DNA of 32,348 bases from Gammaproteobacteria bacterium (GCA_003132425.1 PKXS01000124.1:92472-124819), one strand, 5' to 3'. Positions 17,579 through 29,083 are shown, numbered from the stretch's first letter. Notes: generated by a model not told the origin, from the sequence alone. A program made the numbers and translations.

Positions 17579-18622
17579 CTATTCCGGCGCCGTGCCCGAG
17601 GTGGTCGGCGCGCCGTCGTCGAACGGCGCCAGCCATTCGACCGCGGCGTCGCGGTAGCGCGTCAGTCCCTTGTAGTCGACCAGCGCCGGATGCAGGGCCC
17701 TCAGCACGCGGTGCACGCGGCGCGCCCATTTCGGCACCGTCGCCAACTCGCGCAGGTTGATCAAATAGCAACGGATGCCGAACACGATCGCATTGCTGCG
17801 CGGCAATCGCCACAGTCCCTGCAGCTCGACCCGCAGGTGCACGAGGTCCCCGGCGTTTTGCGCCGTTACGGTGGCGCGGTCCGAGCCCCATTTGTGATAG
17901 TTCTCGGGCGAGGTGTCGAGGCGCGGGTGCACCGTCATGGTCCAATTTAGCCTGCGAACCGGCTGCCCTAAGCGCAGGTTCAGCAGGAACTTCAACGCCC
18001 GATCGAACACGCCGAGCTCGTGCGCCAGCGGTACCGGACCGTGCCATTCTCGGAAGTTCATGCTCATATCGAAGTCCAGCGACCAATCCGCTTGAGTCGT
18101 CACCATGCCGGCCTCGAGCCACAGGTCCCCATCGCGCTGATCCATCACCACGAAGTCGCCTTGCGCCTGCCGTGTGATGTAGTCGAGCGGCTGGCGCGGC
18201 AGGCTGTCCGCCTCGCCGAAGGTAAAGCGCTGATCAATACTTAACGGCCGGTTGATCCAATGCCAATCATTGCCCCGGCGGCTAAGCGAGAAATGCTCCG
18301 GGTAGTCGCGCGCCAGCGACTCCATGATCAGGTCGAGGCAGTCCCATTGGGAACTCATCATATGCGGCAGCGCCTGGAAGCGCAGCGGCTCGGCGGCGAG
18401 CACCAGCTCGCGTTCGCGGCATTCCGCGATGTAATGCTCATCGACATCGAAGGCAAATTCGGTGACCGATCCCTTCGCTCCCGGCAGGTGCGGTTCGATG
18501 TTCACCGAATACATGTATTCGTCTTCCGCAAAGGGCAACGGAAAACGGCGTATGGTCGCCGGACTGTTGCTGAACCTAAAATCATCGCGGAACGTCTCAT
18601 CGGCTTTGAAAACGGCGCTCAT
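17579..18622 (-). CDS. dmmC: Heme-dependent oxidative N-demethylase alpha-like / DUF3445 (dimethylamine monooxygenase DmmC-like)
   Basis: 347 aa, DUF3445-like conserved block LRVELQGLWRLPRSNAIVFGIRCYLINLRELA; GGAGG before the ATG; flanked by reductase and DmmA-like genes. Confidence 0.78.
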   Translation of the reverse strand: MSAVFKADETFRDDFRFSNSPATIRRFPLPFAEDEYMYSVNIEPHLPGAKGSVTEFAFDVDEHYIAECRERELVLAAEPLRFQALPHMMSSQWDCLDLIMESLARDYPEHFSLSRRGNDWHWINRPLSIDQRFTFGEADSLPRQPLDYITRQAQGDFVVMDQRDGDLWLEAGMVTTQADWSLDFDMSMNFREWHGPVPLAHELGVFDRALKFLLNLRLGQPVRRLNWTMTVHPRLDTSPENYHKWGSDRATVTAQNAGDLVHLRVELQGLWRLPRSNAIVFGIRCYLINLRELATVPKWARRVHRVLRALHPALVDYKGLTRYRDAAVEWLAPFDDGAPTTSGTAPE

Positions 18623-18633
18623 TCGATTCCTCC

Positions 18634-19596
18634 CTATAAATCAAGCACCAGGCTCTTGCAGCGCGCCCGCGACACGCAGGGCATGATGCTCTTGGCCTTG
18701 GCCTTGTCGGCGTCCGAGAGATAATGGTCGTTGTGCAGCAGCTCGCCGTCCAACTCGAGCACGCGCGTATGGCAAAAGCCGCAGACGCCGCCGCGGCACA
18801 GGTAGGGCACTTCGACGCCGGCAGCCTCGATGCTCTCGAGCAGGCTGCGGTCCGGCGGCACGTGCACGCTCAGCTTGGATCGGGCGAGGAACACCTCGAA
18901 GGCATCGCCAACGGGCGGAGCGCTGAATTGCTCCCAGTGAATATGGCTGTCGGACCAGCCATAGGCCCGCGCGGTCGAGATGACATGCTTGATCATGCCG
19001 GCAGGTCCGCAGACGTAAACATGCGTACCCAGCGGCTGGTTCGCGAGCAGTGCATCGAAGTCGATCAGTTGCTGTTCGCTGTCGTAGTACATGCGCACCC
19101 GGCCGCCCTCGCGCCGCTGCAGCCTGTCCAAAAATGCGGCGTGTTCGGGCGAGCGGACCGAATAATGCAGCTCATAGGGTACATCGCCGCCGTGCAAATC
19201 CTCGAGCTGCGCCAGTATCGGGGTAATTCCGATCCCGCCGGCTATCAGCAAATGCTTGCGCGCGATCTTATCGAGACCGAATAAATTCACCGGGTGGGCG
19301 ATTTCCAGGCGACTGCCGACTCGCACGCTGTCATGCATGAAATGCGACCCGCCGCGAGATTCCTCTATGCGGCGCACGCCGATTTCGTAAGCCCCAAGCT
19401 GATGCGGCGCGCTGAGCAGAGAATAGGGATTGCGGTGCACGCGGGTAGCGCCGTTCATGACCACGATGATGTGCGAGCCCCCGGAGAATGCCGGGAGGTC
19501 GCCTCCTTCGGGCAGCGCGAGCTTGAAATGCTTGATGAGGGGCGTGATCTGCTCCACCCCCACGACTTGCACGGCGATGGTCTGCGCATCGTTCAT
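18634..19596 (-). CDS. dmmB: PDR-type oxidoreductase with C-terminal plant-type [2Fe-2S] domain (DmmB-like)
   Basis: Flavin/NAD domains (HLLIAGGIGITPILAQLEDL; YVCGPAGMIKHV) then CRGGVCGFCHTRVLELDGE...MPCVSRA ferredoxin motif. Confidence 0.85.
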   Translation of the reverse strand: MNDAQTIAVQVVGVEQITPLIKHFKLALPEGGDLPAFSGGSHIIVVMNGATRVHRNPYSLLSAPHQLGAYEIGVRRIEESRGGSHFMHDSVRVGSRLEIAHPVNLFGLDKIARKHLLIAGGIGITPILAQLEDLHGGDVPYELHYSVRSPEHAAFLDRLQRREGGRVRMYYDSEQQLIDFDALLANQPLGTHVYVCGPAGMIKHVISTARAYGWSDSHIHWEQFSAPPVGDAFEVFLARSKLSVHVPPDRSLLESIEAAGVEVPYLCRGGVCGFCHTRVLELDGELLHNDHYLSDADKAKAKSIMPCVSRARCKSLVLDL

Positions 19597-20204
19597 GCGA
19601 ATACCTCCTTGACCGGAGGCAATTCGCCCGGCGCTTCGGCATCGGCCATCACGCCCATATAGGCCGCCAGGCGCCGCGAGTAATGGTCGCGCACCAGCAG
19701 CCAGCGCTCGCAGTCGATGCAGCGCACGATATTGGTCCGCACGTTCTCGGTGGTGGCGCGGCAGTGAATGCAGTACACACGCCGCGCCAGCGAGCCCAAT
19801 TCTTCGGCGCGGACCTCATCTTTATTGAGGTTGAATTCGAGCGCAATTTTCATGGCGAGGCCGATGAAGCTCTCCGGGCCCGCGACATACAGACGCGTGC
19901 CCATCAAGGACCGCGTAAGTACCGCCCGGAATTCCTGCAGCAGCGCCTGGGAGTCGTCGAAGAGGCGCAAACCGGATAGCTTCGGCGCCTCGAACGGCGC
20001 GAGAGTCTCGGCGTCGCAATCGGTGGGTACCAGCAGCACTTGAGTGTTCTTTAGCGCGTGGGGCGCTTCGGTTTGCAACTCTGCCAGCACGCGCAGCAGC
20101 GCGCCGCCGCCGGACCCGAGACCGAGCATGAGATGGTAGCGCCCGTCGCTGTCGGCCTGCAAAGGCGCGTAGACAGGCTTGCTCTTGATTCCCGTGACCA
20201 GCAT
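19593..20204 (-). CDS. dmmA: Dimethylamine monooxygenase subunit DmmA-like protein
   Basis: 203 aa; NAD-binding-like C-half (GTRLYVAGPESFIGLAMKIALEF) plus CIHC...CIDC Cys-pair domain; ATGA-type 4-nt overlap with dmmB. Confidence 0.72.
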   Translation of the reverse strand: MLVTGIKSKPVYAPLQADSDGRYHLMLGLGSGGGALLRVLAELQTEAPHALKNTQVLLVPTDCDAETLAPFEAPKLSGLRLFDDSQALLQEFRAVLTRSLMGTRLYVAGPESFIGLAMKIALEFNLNKDEVRAEELGSLARRVYCIHCRATTENVRTNIVRCIDCERWLLVRDHYSRRLAAYMGVMADAEAPGELPPVKEVFA

Positions 20205-20206
20205 GG

Positions 20207-20374
20207 TTAGGAGCCTATCTGAGTATTCCGCGTGAGCCGCGTTGGCCGGGCGAGGGAGCGGATGCTAGGCGCGCGGCGCAGGCCGTAGCGGGGACTACGG
20301 ACCAGCCGCGCAACACCGCAGACGCCCCTCCCCCGGCCAACCCTTTGGGACCGGGCAGATTTCGCTTCATCCAT
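20207..20374 (-). CDS. Putative 55-aa ORF inside the repeat element (possible leader ORF)
   Basis: AAGGAGG-8 nt-ATG; MDEAKSARSQRVGRGRGVCGVARLVRSPRYGLRRAPSIRSLARPTRLTRNTQIGS; TAA stop at 20207-20209, 2 nt before the dmmA ATG. Below the 60-aa cutoff of the ORF track. Confidence 0.3.
   Translation of the reverse strand: MDEAKSARSQRVGRGRGVCGVARLVRSPRYGLRRAPSIRSLARPTRLTRNTQIGS
20242..20340. repeat. Left nested hairpin arm of the element
   Basis: TTGGCCGGGcGAGGGaGCG pairs with CGCCCCTCCCCCGGCCAA (imperfect); inside it GCGCGGC (20271-20277)/GCCGCGC (20305-20311) and CCGTAG-cgggga-CTACGG (20283-20300). Confidence 0.75.
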
Positions 20375-20443
20375 TGTTGTCGCCTCCTTATTGGGTTTCG
20401 ACCCAACCGCGTCGGCTCCGCCTCGGCTGAAGCGAAATCTGCC
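20354..20443. repeat. Right hairpin arm of the element
   Basis: 16-bp perfect inverted repeat GGCAGATTTCGCTTCA (20354-20369) / TGAAGCGAAATCTGCC (20428-20443), enclosing the tetraloop hairpin TTGGGT-TTCG-ACCCAA (20391-20406). Confidence 0.8.
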
Positions 20444-20479
20444 AGGGTCGCGGCCACGGGGAATACTCAGATAGGCTCC

Positions 20480-22186
20480 TTAGTACACCGCGAGCCGATG
20501 CGTGACCGCGACCACGGCGATCCCCGCCGCTAACACCACGAAGGGCCAGATGCCGGCGCGCTTGATCTGCGATTCGCCGTTGTTGTGGCCCAAATCCTCG
20601 GCCATGTCCGCAGGAAAGGATCCCTTGTCCTGAATATAGTGACGGTAGATGAACACCGGGATGACCAAGGAGCAAAAGGCGAGGCCGGTGCTCAATGTTC
20701 CCACGCCGTACACGTCGGCGCCGAAACCCATAAACGCCAGATTCACGAAGGACAGACACGCGCCGGCCGCCAGAACCCAGGTGGGCGCGCGCCAGGGCCG
20801 CTCTTGCGTGGCGCGATCGAGGCGGTGAATCCAACCGGCATTCAAATTGAGGAAGTTGAAAATCATGTAACCGACATTGGCGGCGCCGATCACGAACACG
20901 GAGTCGGACATCAGCAACAGCACCAAGTTGAAGCACAGGTCCGTGAGCATGGCGTTCGACGGCGCATGATGCCGGTTCACCTTGGACAAGTATTTGGGAA
21001 GCCAGCCGTCGACCGAGGCTTGATACAGCGTGCGCGACGAGCCGGCCATGGAGGTGATCAACGACAGCACCAGCGCGAGAATCAGCATCACGACGACGAT
21101 AGCGCCGACGAAGCGGCCCGCATGCACCATTTTCGCCATGACTGCCGCAACGCCCATGCCGCTGTAGATGTCGGGCGCGAGCATGCCGCCATAGACCGCC
21201 GGCGCCGTCACCCTGCCGGCCGCATCGAGCACCGCGGGCTGGACGAGCGTTCCCAAGCCCAAGAACCCCTGAAAGGCAAAGGGCACCAGGGTGTACACCA
21301 CCACGCACAACAGGCCGGAATAGAAAATGGCCTTGAAGGTGTCCGTCTTCGGGTTCTTCAGCTCCGACGTGTAGCACACGGCCGTTTCAAAACCATAGGT
21401 CGACCAAGCGGCCAGAAACATCCCGCCCGCCAACACCGTAATGCCGGTCATGTTCCAGGTGCCGCTGAGAACATGACCCATGGTGTCGTGCGCCAGCGGC
21501 ACGAGCGGAAAGAAGTTGGTCCTGACGATATCGCCCGTGAGAATAGGGACCACGCCGATCAGAATGAGCGGGATCATCGCCGAGATCCCTAGGATCTTGG
21601 TGGTGTTGGCAGAGCGCAAGATGCCGCCGTCCTGAATGGCTTTGACCGAGAACAAGATCACGGCGCCGAGCAAGAACGCCGCGTTGACGCGCAAGGTCAG
21701 GCCGCTCTTGATGGATCCCAAATCGAGCAGCGTGATCTGCCAGGTGTTGATGAGCGAATCCGGCGCGAAAAGCGCGGTCAAGATGTAGCCGGCAGCCAGC
21801 GCCGAACCGGTGGCTTGCACCGGCGACCAGGCGAACCAGTTGCACCACACGGAGATGGGCGCGATAATTTTGCTATACCTGACCCACGCTATCGCACCGT
21901 ACACCGACGTGCCGCCGGACTTGTTGGGAAACAGTCCGGCGATCTCGGCGTAGGTGAACGATTGAATGAAACCCAGCGCGATCGAGGCCGCCCAGATGAC
22001 CCAAGACAGCTTGCCGACCGTGGCCGCCACCGCGCCGATCGAAAATAACACCAGCGGCGGCACGCCGCTCGCCACCCAGAAGGCGCCGGTCCAGTCGATG
22101 CCGCGTTCGAGACCATCGGCTTGCAGCGCGAGGGCGCTTGCGGTTTCTGCGTTAGAAATGACGGCGTAACTCCTCGGCGATTTCAA
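20480..22186 (-). CDS. APC-family amino acid/amine permease
   Basis: 568 aa polytopic protein; [89 protein letters not shown]. Confidence 0.85.
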   Translation of the reverse strand: MKSPRSYAVISNAETASALALQADGLERGIDWTGAFWVASGVPPLVLFSIGAVAATVGKLSWVIWAASIALGFIQSFTYAEIAGLFPNKSGGTSVYGAIAWVRYSKIIAPISVWCNWFAWSPVQATGSALAAGYILTALFAPDSLINTWQITLLDLGSIKSGLTLRVNAAFLLGAVILFSVKAIQDGGILRSANTTKILGISAMIPLILIGVVPILTGDIVRTNFFPLVPLAHDTMGHVLSGTWNMTGITVLAGGMFLAAWSTYGFETAVCYTSELKNPKTDTFKAIFYSGLLCVVVYTLVPFAFQGFLGLGTLVQPAVLDAAGRVTAPAVYGGMLAPDIYSGMGVAAVMAKMVHAGRFVGAIVVVMLILALVLSLITSMAGSSRTLYQASVDGWLPKYLSKVNRHHAPSNAMLTDLCFNLVLLLMSDSVFVIGAANVGYMIFNFLNLNAGWIHRLDRATQERPWRAPTWVLAAGACLSFVNLAFMGFGADVYGVGTLSTGLAFCSLVIPVFIYRHYIQDKGSFPADMAEDLGHNNGESQIKRAGIWPFVVLAAGIAVVAVTHRLAVY

Positions 22187-23108
22187 AGATGTCCCCTACG
22201 ATGCCGTACTTGGCAACGCCAAAAATCGATGCCTCGGCGTCGCTGTTGACGGCGACGATGGTGGTCACATGCTTCATGCCGGCCAGGTGCTGGATCGCTC
22301 CGGACACGCCCATGGCGATGTAGAGCTTGCAGGCGCTGGCGGTCTTGCCCGACTGTCCAACTTGACGGCTCTTGGGCAACCAGCCGGCATCCGCGATGGG
22401 TCTGGAACAGCCGAGCGTGGCGCCGACGGCGTCCGCCAATTCACGAAACTGCGCGACTTTTGCTTCCTCGCCGATGCCGCGGCCGATGGTCAAGATGAAC
22501 TCGGCGCCCGCCATGTCCACATCGTCGCCGGCGCCTGCTTCGATGAACTCGCGCGCCGTCGAGCGGCTCACCGTCGCCGGTGCCTCGAATGCGCTCAGGC
22601 GCGGGGAGGCGGGCTGCTCCGGCGGCTTGAATACATTGCCGCGGATGGCGAGCAGGACGGTGCTGCGACCGGGAAATTCGACTTCCACGTTGACCTTTTG
22701 GCCATAGCCGCCGCGCGTGGCGAGAAGTTCGCCGTCGATGCGCTGCACTTTGAACACGTCGGTCGCGAATCCAAAGCCATGGCGTGCGGCGAGCGCCGCC
22801 GCGTAGCCGAATGAGTCGACGCTGTGTGCGACCAACACCACGTCAGGGTGCCGCTGTGCAATCAAGGCGCCCACGGCGGACTCGAAGGTGTCGGGGTCGA
22901 ACTCCGCGAGCGGCACTTTGACGGTGATGATTTCATCGACGCCTACGAGTTTCAGCGCGCCGGCGATACTCTCCGGCGCAGCGCCGATGATCGCCACGGA
23001 AACCTCATCTGCGCCCCGGCGCAGGCCCTGCGCGGCGCTCACGACTTCGAGCGACACGGCTCGCAGCTCGCCGCGCCGCTGCTCGGCGATCACCAACACG
23101 CCGCTCAT
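22152..23108 (-). CDS. etfA: Electron transfer flavoprotein alpha subunit (TMADH-partner type)
   Basis: ETF-alpha FAD motif [77 protein letters not shown]. Confidence 0.95.
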   Translation of the reverse strand: MSGVLVIAEQRRGELRAVSLEVVSAAQGLRRGADEVSVAIIGAAPESIAGALKLVGVDEIITVKVPLAEFDPDTFESAVGALIAQRHPDVVLVAHSVDSFGYAAALAARHGFGFATDVFKVQRIDGELLATRGGYGQKVNVEVEFPGRSTVLLAIRGNVFKPPEQPASPRLSAFEAPATVSRSTAREFIEAGAGDDVDMAGAEFILTIGRGIGEEAKVAQFRELADAVGATLGCSRPIADAGWLPKSRQVGQSGKTASACKLYIAMGVSGAIQHLAGMKHVTTIVAVNSDAEASIFGVAKYGIVGDIFEIAEELRRHF

Positions 23109-23905
23109 GGCGCCTGTCCCTTGAATTCGCGAATGATGCCGGCGAGGCGCTGGGCTTGTTGCGCGGCATCGCCTTCGATGATCTGGGCGCGGCCCTTATC
23201 GGGGAGGTACATGCGCCGCACCCGCGACGCTGATCCCGCTTCGCCCACATCGGCGGCGGATAGACCAAGATCGCTCAAGGACAACACCTCGATCGGCTTT
23301 GCCGCGGCCTGTTTGATACTGCGCAGCGACGCATAGCGCGGCGTGTTGATCCCTAACTGGATGGTCAGCACCGCCGGGCATTGAATCTGCACTTCTTGCA
23401 AGACCCCGCCCTCCAGCTCGCGGCGAAAGACGGCGCTCTTGGCTCCCGGTGAGTAGCTTAAGGAACTCACCACCGCGGCATGCGGCCAGCTTAAGAACGC
23501 GGCCGCGGCGATTCCGGTGGCTGCGAATGCCTGATCGGAGGACTGGACGCCGGCAAACAGCATGTCGGGGGCCTCGCGTTTAGCCACGGCGGCCAGCACC
23601 CTTGCGACGGCAATGGGATCGGAGCCCTCGGCCGCCGTGTCCCAAACCCGAATGGCGCGATCCGCGCCCTTCGCCAGGCACTTGCGCAAGGCTTCGTCCG
23701 CCTCCGCGGGCGCCACCGAAACGACGACTACCTCCAGCGGTTCGGCCGTGGCCTCCTTGATTTTCACCGCCTCTTCCAAAGAGAAGTCATCCCATTCATT
23801 CAAGTCGCGAATGAGAAAATCCGGGTTCACGTCGCGCCCATCGTCGCGGATTTCGAAATCCTCATCGAGCGCCGCTACCTGCTTGACCGGCACCAAGATT
23901 TTCAT
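23105..23905 (-). CDS. etfB: Electron transfer flavoprotein beta subunit (TMADH-partner type)
   Basis: MKILVPVKQVAALDEDFEIRDDGRDVNPDFLIRDLNEWDDFSLEEAVKIKEA...LAKGADRAIRVWDTAAEGSDPIAVARVLAAVAKREAPDMLFAGVQSSDQAFAATG. Confidence 0.95.
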   Translation of the reverse strand: MKILVPVKQVAALDEDFEIRDDGRDVNPDFLIRDLNEWDDFSLEEAVKIKEATAEPLEVVVVSVAPAEADEALRKCLAKGADRAIRVWDTAAEGSDPIAVARVLAAVAKREAPDMLFAGVQSSDQAFAATGIAAAAFLSWPHAAVVSSLSYSPGAKSAVFRRELEGGVLQEVQIQCPAVLTIQLGINTPRYASLRSIKQAAAKPIEVLSLSDLGLSAADVGEAGSASRVRRMYLPDKGRAQIIEGDAAQQAQRLAGIIREFKGQAP

Positions 23906-26022
23906 GCGGGCAGCGCTGCAGCGCGGCGCTCGGGAATGGCTTCGCGGATGAGCTCGATCAATTCCTTGACCACGAACTTGCCCTCATTGCCGGTGGTCTT
24001 CAGCGCGTCTTCGAACATGGTCAAATCCTTCGGGCAACTCACGACATACACCTCGAGCCCCGGGATCGCCGCGGCTTCCTTGATGCGATTCTGCGCGGGT
24101 TTTTCACTACCGACCGGGTCGGGAATCCATATCCTGCCGCCGCCGGCGCCGCAGCAAAACGAGTTGGCCCGGCTGCGCCCCATTTCCACGAGCTCACAGC
24201 CCAACAACTTCAGGACTTCGCGCGGCGCTTCGTAGCCCTTGTTGAACCGGCCGAGATGACAGGGGTCGTGGAAAGTCGTGCGATATTTGAGCGGCTGGGT
24301 GACACGCAAGCTGCCGCTCGCGAATAGCTGCTTGACGAAGCTGGTGTAGTGCTGAATGGGATACTTGCCGCCGAAGTCCGGATATTCATTACGAATGGTA
24401 TTGTAGGAATGCGGGTCCGTGGTGACGATGGTTTTGAAAGTAGCGCCCTTGAGCGCGGCGACATTGGCGTTCGCCAGCACCTCGTACAGCCCTTCCTCCC
24501 CGACTCGCCGCACGTCATTGCCGGCATTCGATTCGCCGTCGTAGAGAATCCCGAAATCCACCCCCGCCTCATGCAGGAGCGAGGCAAAGAGTTGCGTCAC
24601 TTTTTGATTGCGCGGATCGAACGATGCGTAGTCGCCGACGAACCACAGCACATCGACCGGCTCTTTGCGGGCGTCCTTGACCGGAAACGGCAATGACTTG
24701 CTCCAACCGCCGCGCTTGCGTTTCGATTCACCGAAGGAGTTGCCGGTTTTGTGAATGGTCTGCAGAGTTTTGGCGAGCAACGGGTCCATGGCGCCGTCCT
24801 CGACCAGCTTGCGCCGCATTTGCACGATGATGGGCACGTGCTCCACGGCGACCGGGCAGATCTCGACGCAGGCCATGCAGGTGCGGCAGGACCACAGCGT
24901 CTCCATCGCGACCTGTCCCGGCGCTTTGCCGTGAATGTCCAGTTCCGCAGCGGCCGGAAGTACGCCTGATTCCAAGGTGGCATTCGCGAACTCGCGCAGG
25001 CTCAAGATTACATCGCGCGGCGACAACGGCGCGCCCACCGCAGTGGCGGGGCAGGCTTCATGGCAGCGGCCGCACTTGGTGCAGGCATCCAGGTTCAGCA
25101 GCTGCTTCCAGTTCAAATCGGTGATTTTCGCGGCGCCCGGCCGTGCCTGCGACTCAGGGACTCGCGCCAATCGCTGCGCCGCCAAGGGGTCGCGGACCAT
25201 CAAGGACGCCGCCGCCGTGAAAATGTGCTTTACCTTGGTAAACGGAATCAACGCGATGAACACGAGCGCGATCAGGCCATGGAACCACCACAGGCCGTGC
25301 CGCAAGCTACCGCCGCCGTGCGCGGTCAATCCCAGCGCACTCATGCCCTCGGCAATCAGCGCGCCCACCGGCGACCACCAGCGGGTATCCCAGACGTCCG
25401 GGCGCGCTTGCAGCCACACCAACCGGGCGGCTTCGAGCAGGTAGCCGGTGAGGCCGATGATCATCAAGGTCCAGAGGAAGGCCCAGTCCTCACGCCGATA
25501 TTGCGGCCGGTTGAAATCCGGGTCCTCCGGCAGCCGATCGGGTCGCGCATAGTCGAGCTTCGGCAGCGCCAGCCAGCCGCGCCGATACATCATGTAGGCG
25601 AGACCGCCGATGAGAGCGACGCCGGCCGCATCCAGCACCAAGGAGAACCATAGGTAGAATTTACCCTGCCAAAATTGAATCCCGAACAGCGGTTCGAGAA
25701 TGTCGTATTGCAGAGTGATCGTGGTGGTGCCCAAGAACAGCAGCACAAAGCCATAGAATATTAGGCGATGCGCCCCGCCCGCCGCCGGGTCGCGACGGTC
25801 GATGGTGCGATGGTTGAGTACCTTCGCGGCCATATCGCCTAAGCGCGACCAAAGGCTGCCCTCGAGTTGCAACGCGGCCCCGCGCCAGTACTTGCGGATC
25901 TGCACATAGACGCCGTAGCAGAAGATCGCGATCGCGCCGTAACCCAGCACGTAGAAGAGCCGCACTTCGGCTACGGAGAACGCCTCGAACAGGATCCGAG
26001 TAACGGCGTCAGTGCGGCTCAC
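23902..26022 (-). CDS. Membrane heterodisulfide-reductase-like Fe-S oxidoreductase (DgcB / ETF:quinone oxidoreductase type)
   Basis: N-terminal polytopic cytochrome-b-like domain; two [4Fe-4S] motifs CTKCGRCHEACP and CRTCMACVEICP; C-terminal CCG-type domain (DPCHLGRF...NSFCCGAGGG). Confidence 0.85.
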   Translation of the reverse strand: MSRTDAVTRILFEAFSVAEVRLFYVLGYGAIAIFCYGVYVQIRKYWRGAALQLEGSLWSRLGDMAAKVLNHRTIDRRDPAAGGAHRLIFYGFVLLFLGTTTITLQYDILEPLFGIQFWQGKFYLWFSLVLDAAGVALIGGLAYMMYRRGWLALPKLDYARPDRLPEDPDFNRPQYRREDWAFLWTLMIIGLTGYLLEAARLVWLQARPDVWDTRWWSPVGALIAEGMSALGLTAHGGGSLRHGLWWFHGLIALVFIALIPFTKVKHIFTAAASLMVRDPLAAQRLARVPESQARPGAAKITDLNWKQLLNLDACTKCGRCHEACPATAVGAPLSPRDVILSLREFANATLESGVLPAAAELDIHGKAPGQVAMETLWSCRTCMACVEICPVAVEHVPIIVQMRRKLVEDGAMDPLLAKTLQTIHKTGNSFGESKRKRGGWSKSLPFPVKDARKEPVDVLWFVGDYASFDPRNQKVTQLFASLLHEAGVDFGILYDGESNAGNDVRRVGEEGLYEVLANANVAALKGATFKTIVTTDPHSYNTIRNEYPDFGGKYPIQHYTSFVKQLFASGSLRVTQPLKYRTTFHDPCHLGRFNKGYEAPREVLKLLGCELVEMGRSRANSFCCGAGGGRIWIPDPVGSEKPAQNRIKEAAAIPGLEVYVVSCPKDLTMFEDALKTTGNEGKFVVKELIELIREAIPERRAAALPA

Positions 26023-26043
26023 GTGCAGTGCTCGGTCATGCTC

Positions 26044-28239
<2,196 letters not shown>

Positions 28240-28404
28240 TTATGTCCTCTGTCGTGCGGTATTTGCCGTGTGTAGAATTTCTCGTGAGAGGCTCGCTGCC
28301 TAAGGCGATTTACCCGTATCATATTCGCGATCGGGCGGCGCTGGCCAGGTCACGGGCGCCGCACCAATCGAGCTGGGTGCGCGGCGATAAATAGCATGGC
28401 AGTT

Positions 28405-28432
28405 ACTGTAGTGCAAATTTATTGCATGCAGT
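28405..28432. promoter_or_regulatory. Candidate operator, inverted repeat in the divergent tmd / regulator region
   Basis: ACTG-tag-TGCAA-attta-TTGCA-tg-CAGT; inner 5+5 bp perfect dyad, outer 4+4 bp dyad offset by one. Confidence 0.45.
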
Positions 28433-28447
28433 GTAAAGAGGACTCGC

Positions 28448-29080
28448 GTGTCGCGTGCTTCAAAAAAAGGGATTTCCCGAGCGGCCCTACCCGCGGCCGC
28501 CGCGACGGCCAATGTCGGCAGGCAATTGGGAGTCCTTGCGCGGCGGGTGCGCGAGAGCCAAGGCCTGACCCTGAATGATGTCGCGACCACGGCCGGCATC
28601 AGTGCCGGCATGCTCAGCCGCCTCGAGACCGGGCATGTCACGCCCAGCCTGGAAACCCTGGTCGCCCTGGCGGGCGCGCTGGGCGTGCGGCCGGCCTTGC
28701 TGCTGCAGACGGTGGGCGGCGATGAGGAGGGTGCGCAGCGCGTACCCGCGGGGCAGGGGTTGGAGGTGGTGCGGCGCGGAACCCGCCGCGGCCATACCTA
28801 CCATTTGTTGGCGGCCCAACGCGGCCCTCGGAAATCGTTTGAGCCGTTTCTCGTGACGCTCACCGATAAGAGCGAGGTGTTTCCTGGGTTCCAGCACCCC
28901 GGCACCGAGTTCATCTATATCCTGGCGGGAACGCTGACGTACCGCCACGGCAGCCATAGTTATCCGCTGGCTCCGGGAGACTCCTTGAGTTTTCGCGGCG
29001 ACGTCGCGCATGGCCCCGAGACGCTGGGCAAGGTGCCGATCCGCATGTTGTCGATCATCATCTACGATGAGGACAGTTAG
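28448..29080 (+). CDS. XRE-family HTH regulator with C-terminal cupin domain
   Basis: HTH LGVLARRVRESQGLTLNDVATTAGISAGMLSRLETGHVTPSLETLVALAGALGV; cupin HPGTEFIYILAGTLTYRHGSHSYPLAPGDSLSFRGDVAHGPE. GTG start. Confidence 0.92.
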   Translation: MSRASKKGISRAALPAAAATANVGRQLGVLARRVRESQGLTLNDVATTAGISAGMLSRLETGHVTPSLETLVALAGALGVRPALLLQTVGGDEEGAQRVPAGQGLEVVRRGTRRGHTYHLLAAQRGPRKSFEPFLVTLTDKSEVFPGFQHPGTEFIYILAGTLTYRHGSHSYPLAPGDSLSFRGDVAHGPETLGKVPIRMLSIIIYDEDS

Positions 29081-29083
29081 CTC

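Larger units (their letters stand above)
20209..20480. mobile_element. MITE-like non-autonomous element with 21-bp perfect TIRs and nested hairpin arms
   Basis: AGGAGCCTATCTGAGTATTCC at 20209-20229; its exact reverse complement GGAATACTCAGATAGGCTCCT at 20460-20480. Pairing continues imperfectly (CGTGAGCCGCG / CGCGGCCACG). TTAG present at both outer edges. Confidence 0.75.

Noticed and set aside
17532-18122. N-terminal extension of the GcvT ORF (16398-18122)
   Set aside because: The extension overlaps dmmC in another frame and has shadow-ORF composition; the real start is ATG 17531 with GGAGG upstream.
20215-20457. 80-aa ORF spanning the MITE-like element
   Set aside because: No family resemblance and the reading frame simply traverses inverted repeats; kept only the SD-preceded ORF (20207-20374), and that at low confidence.
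20585-21592. 335-aa plus-strand ORF (His/Arg-rich)
   Set aside because: Antisense to the APC permease; composition typical of a shadow ORF.
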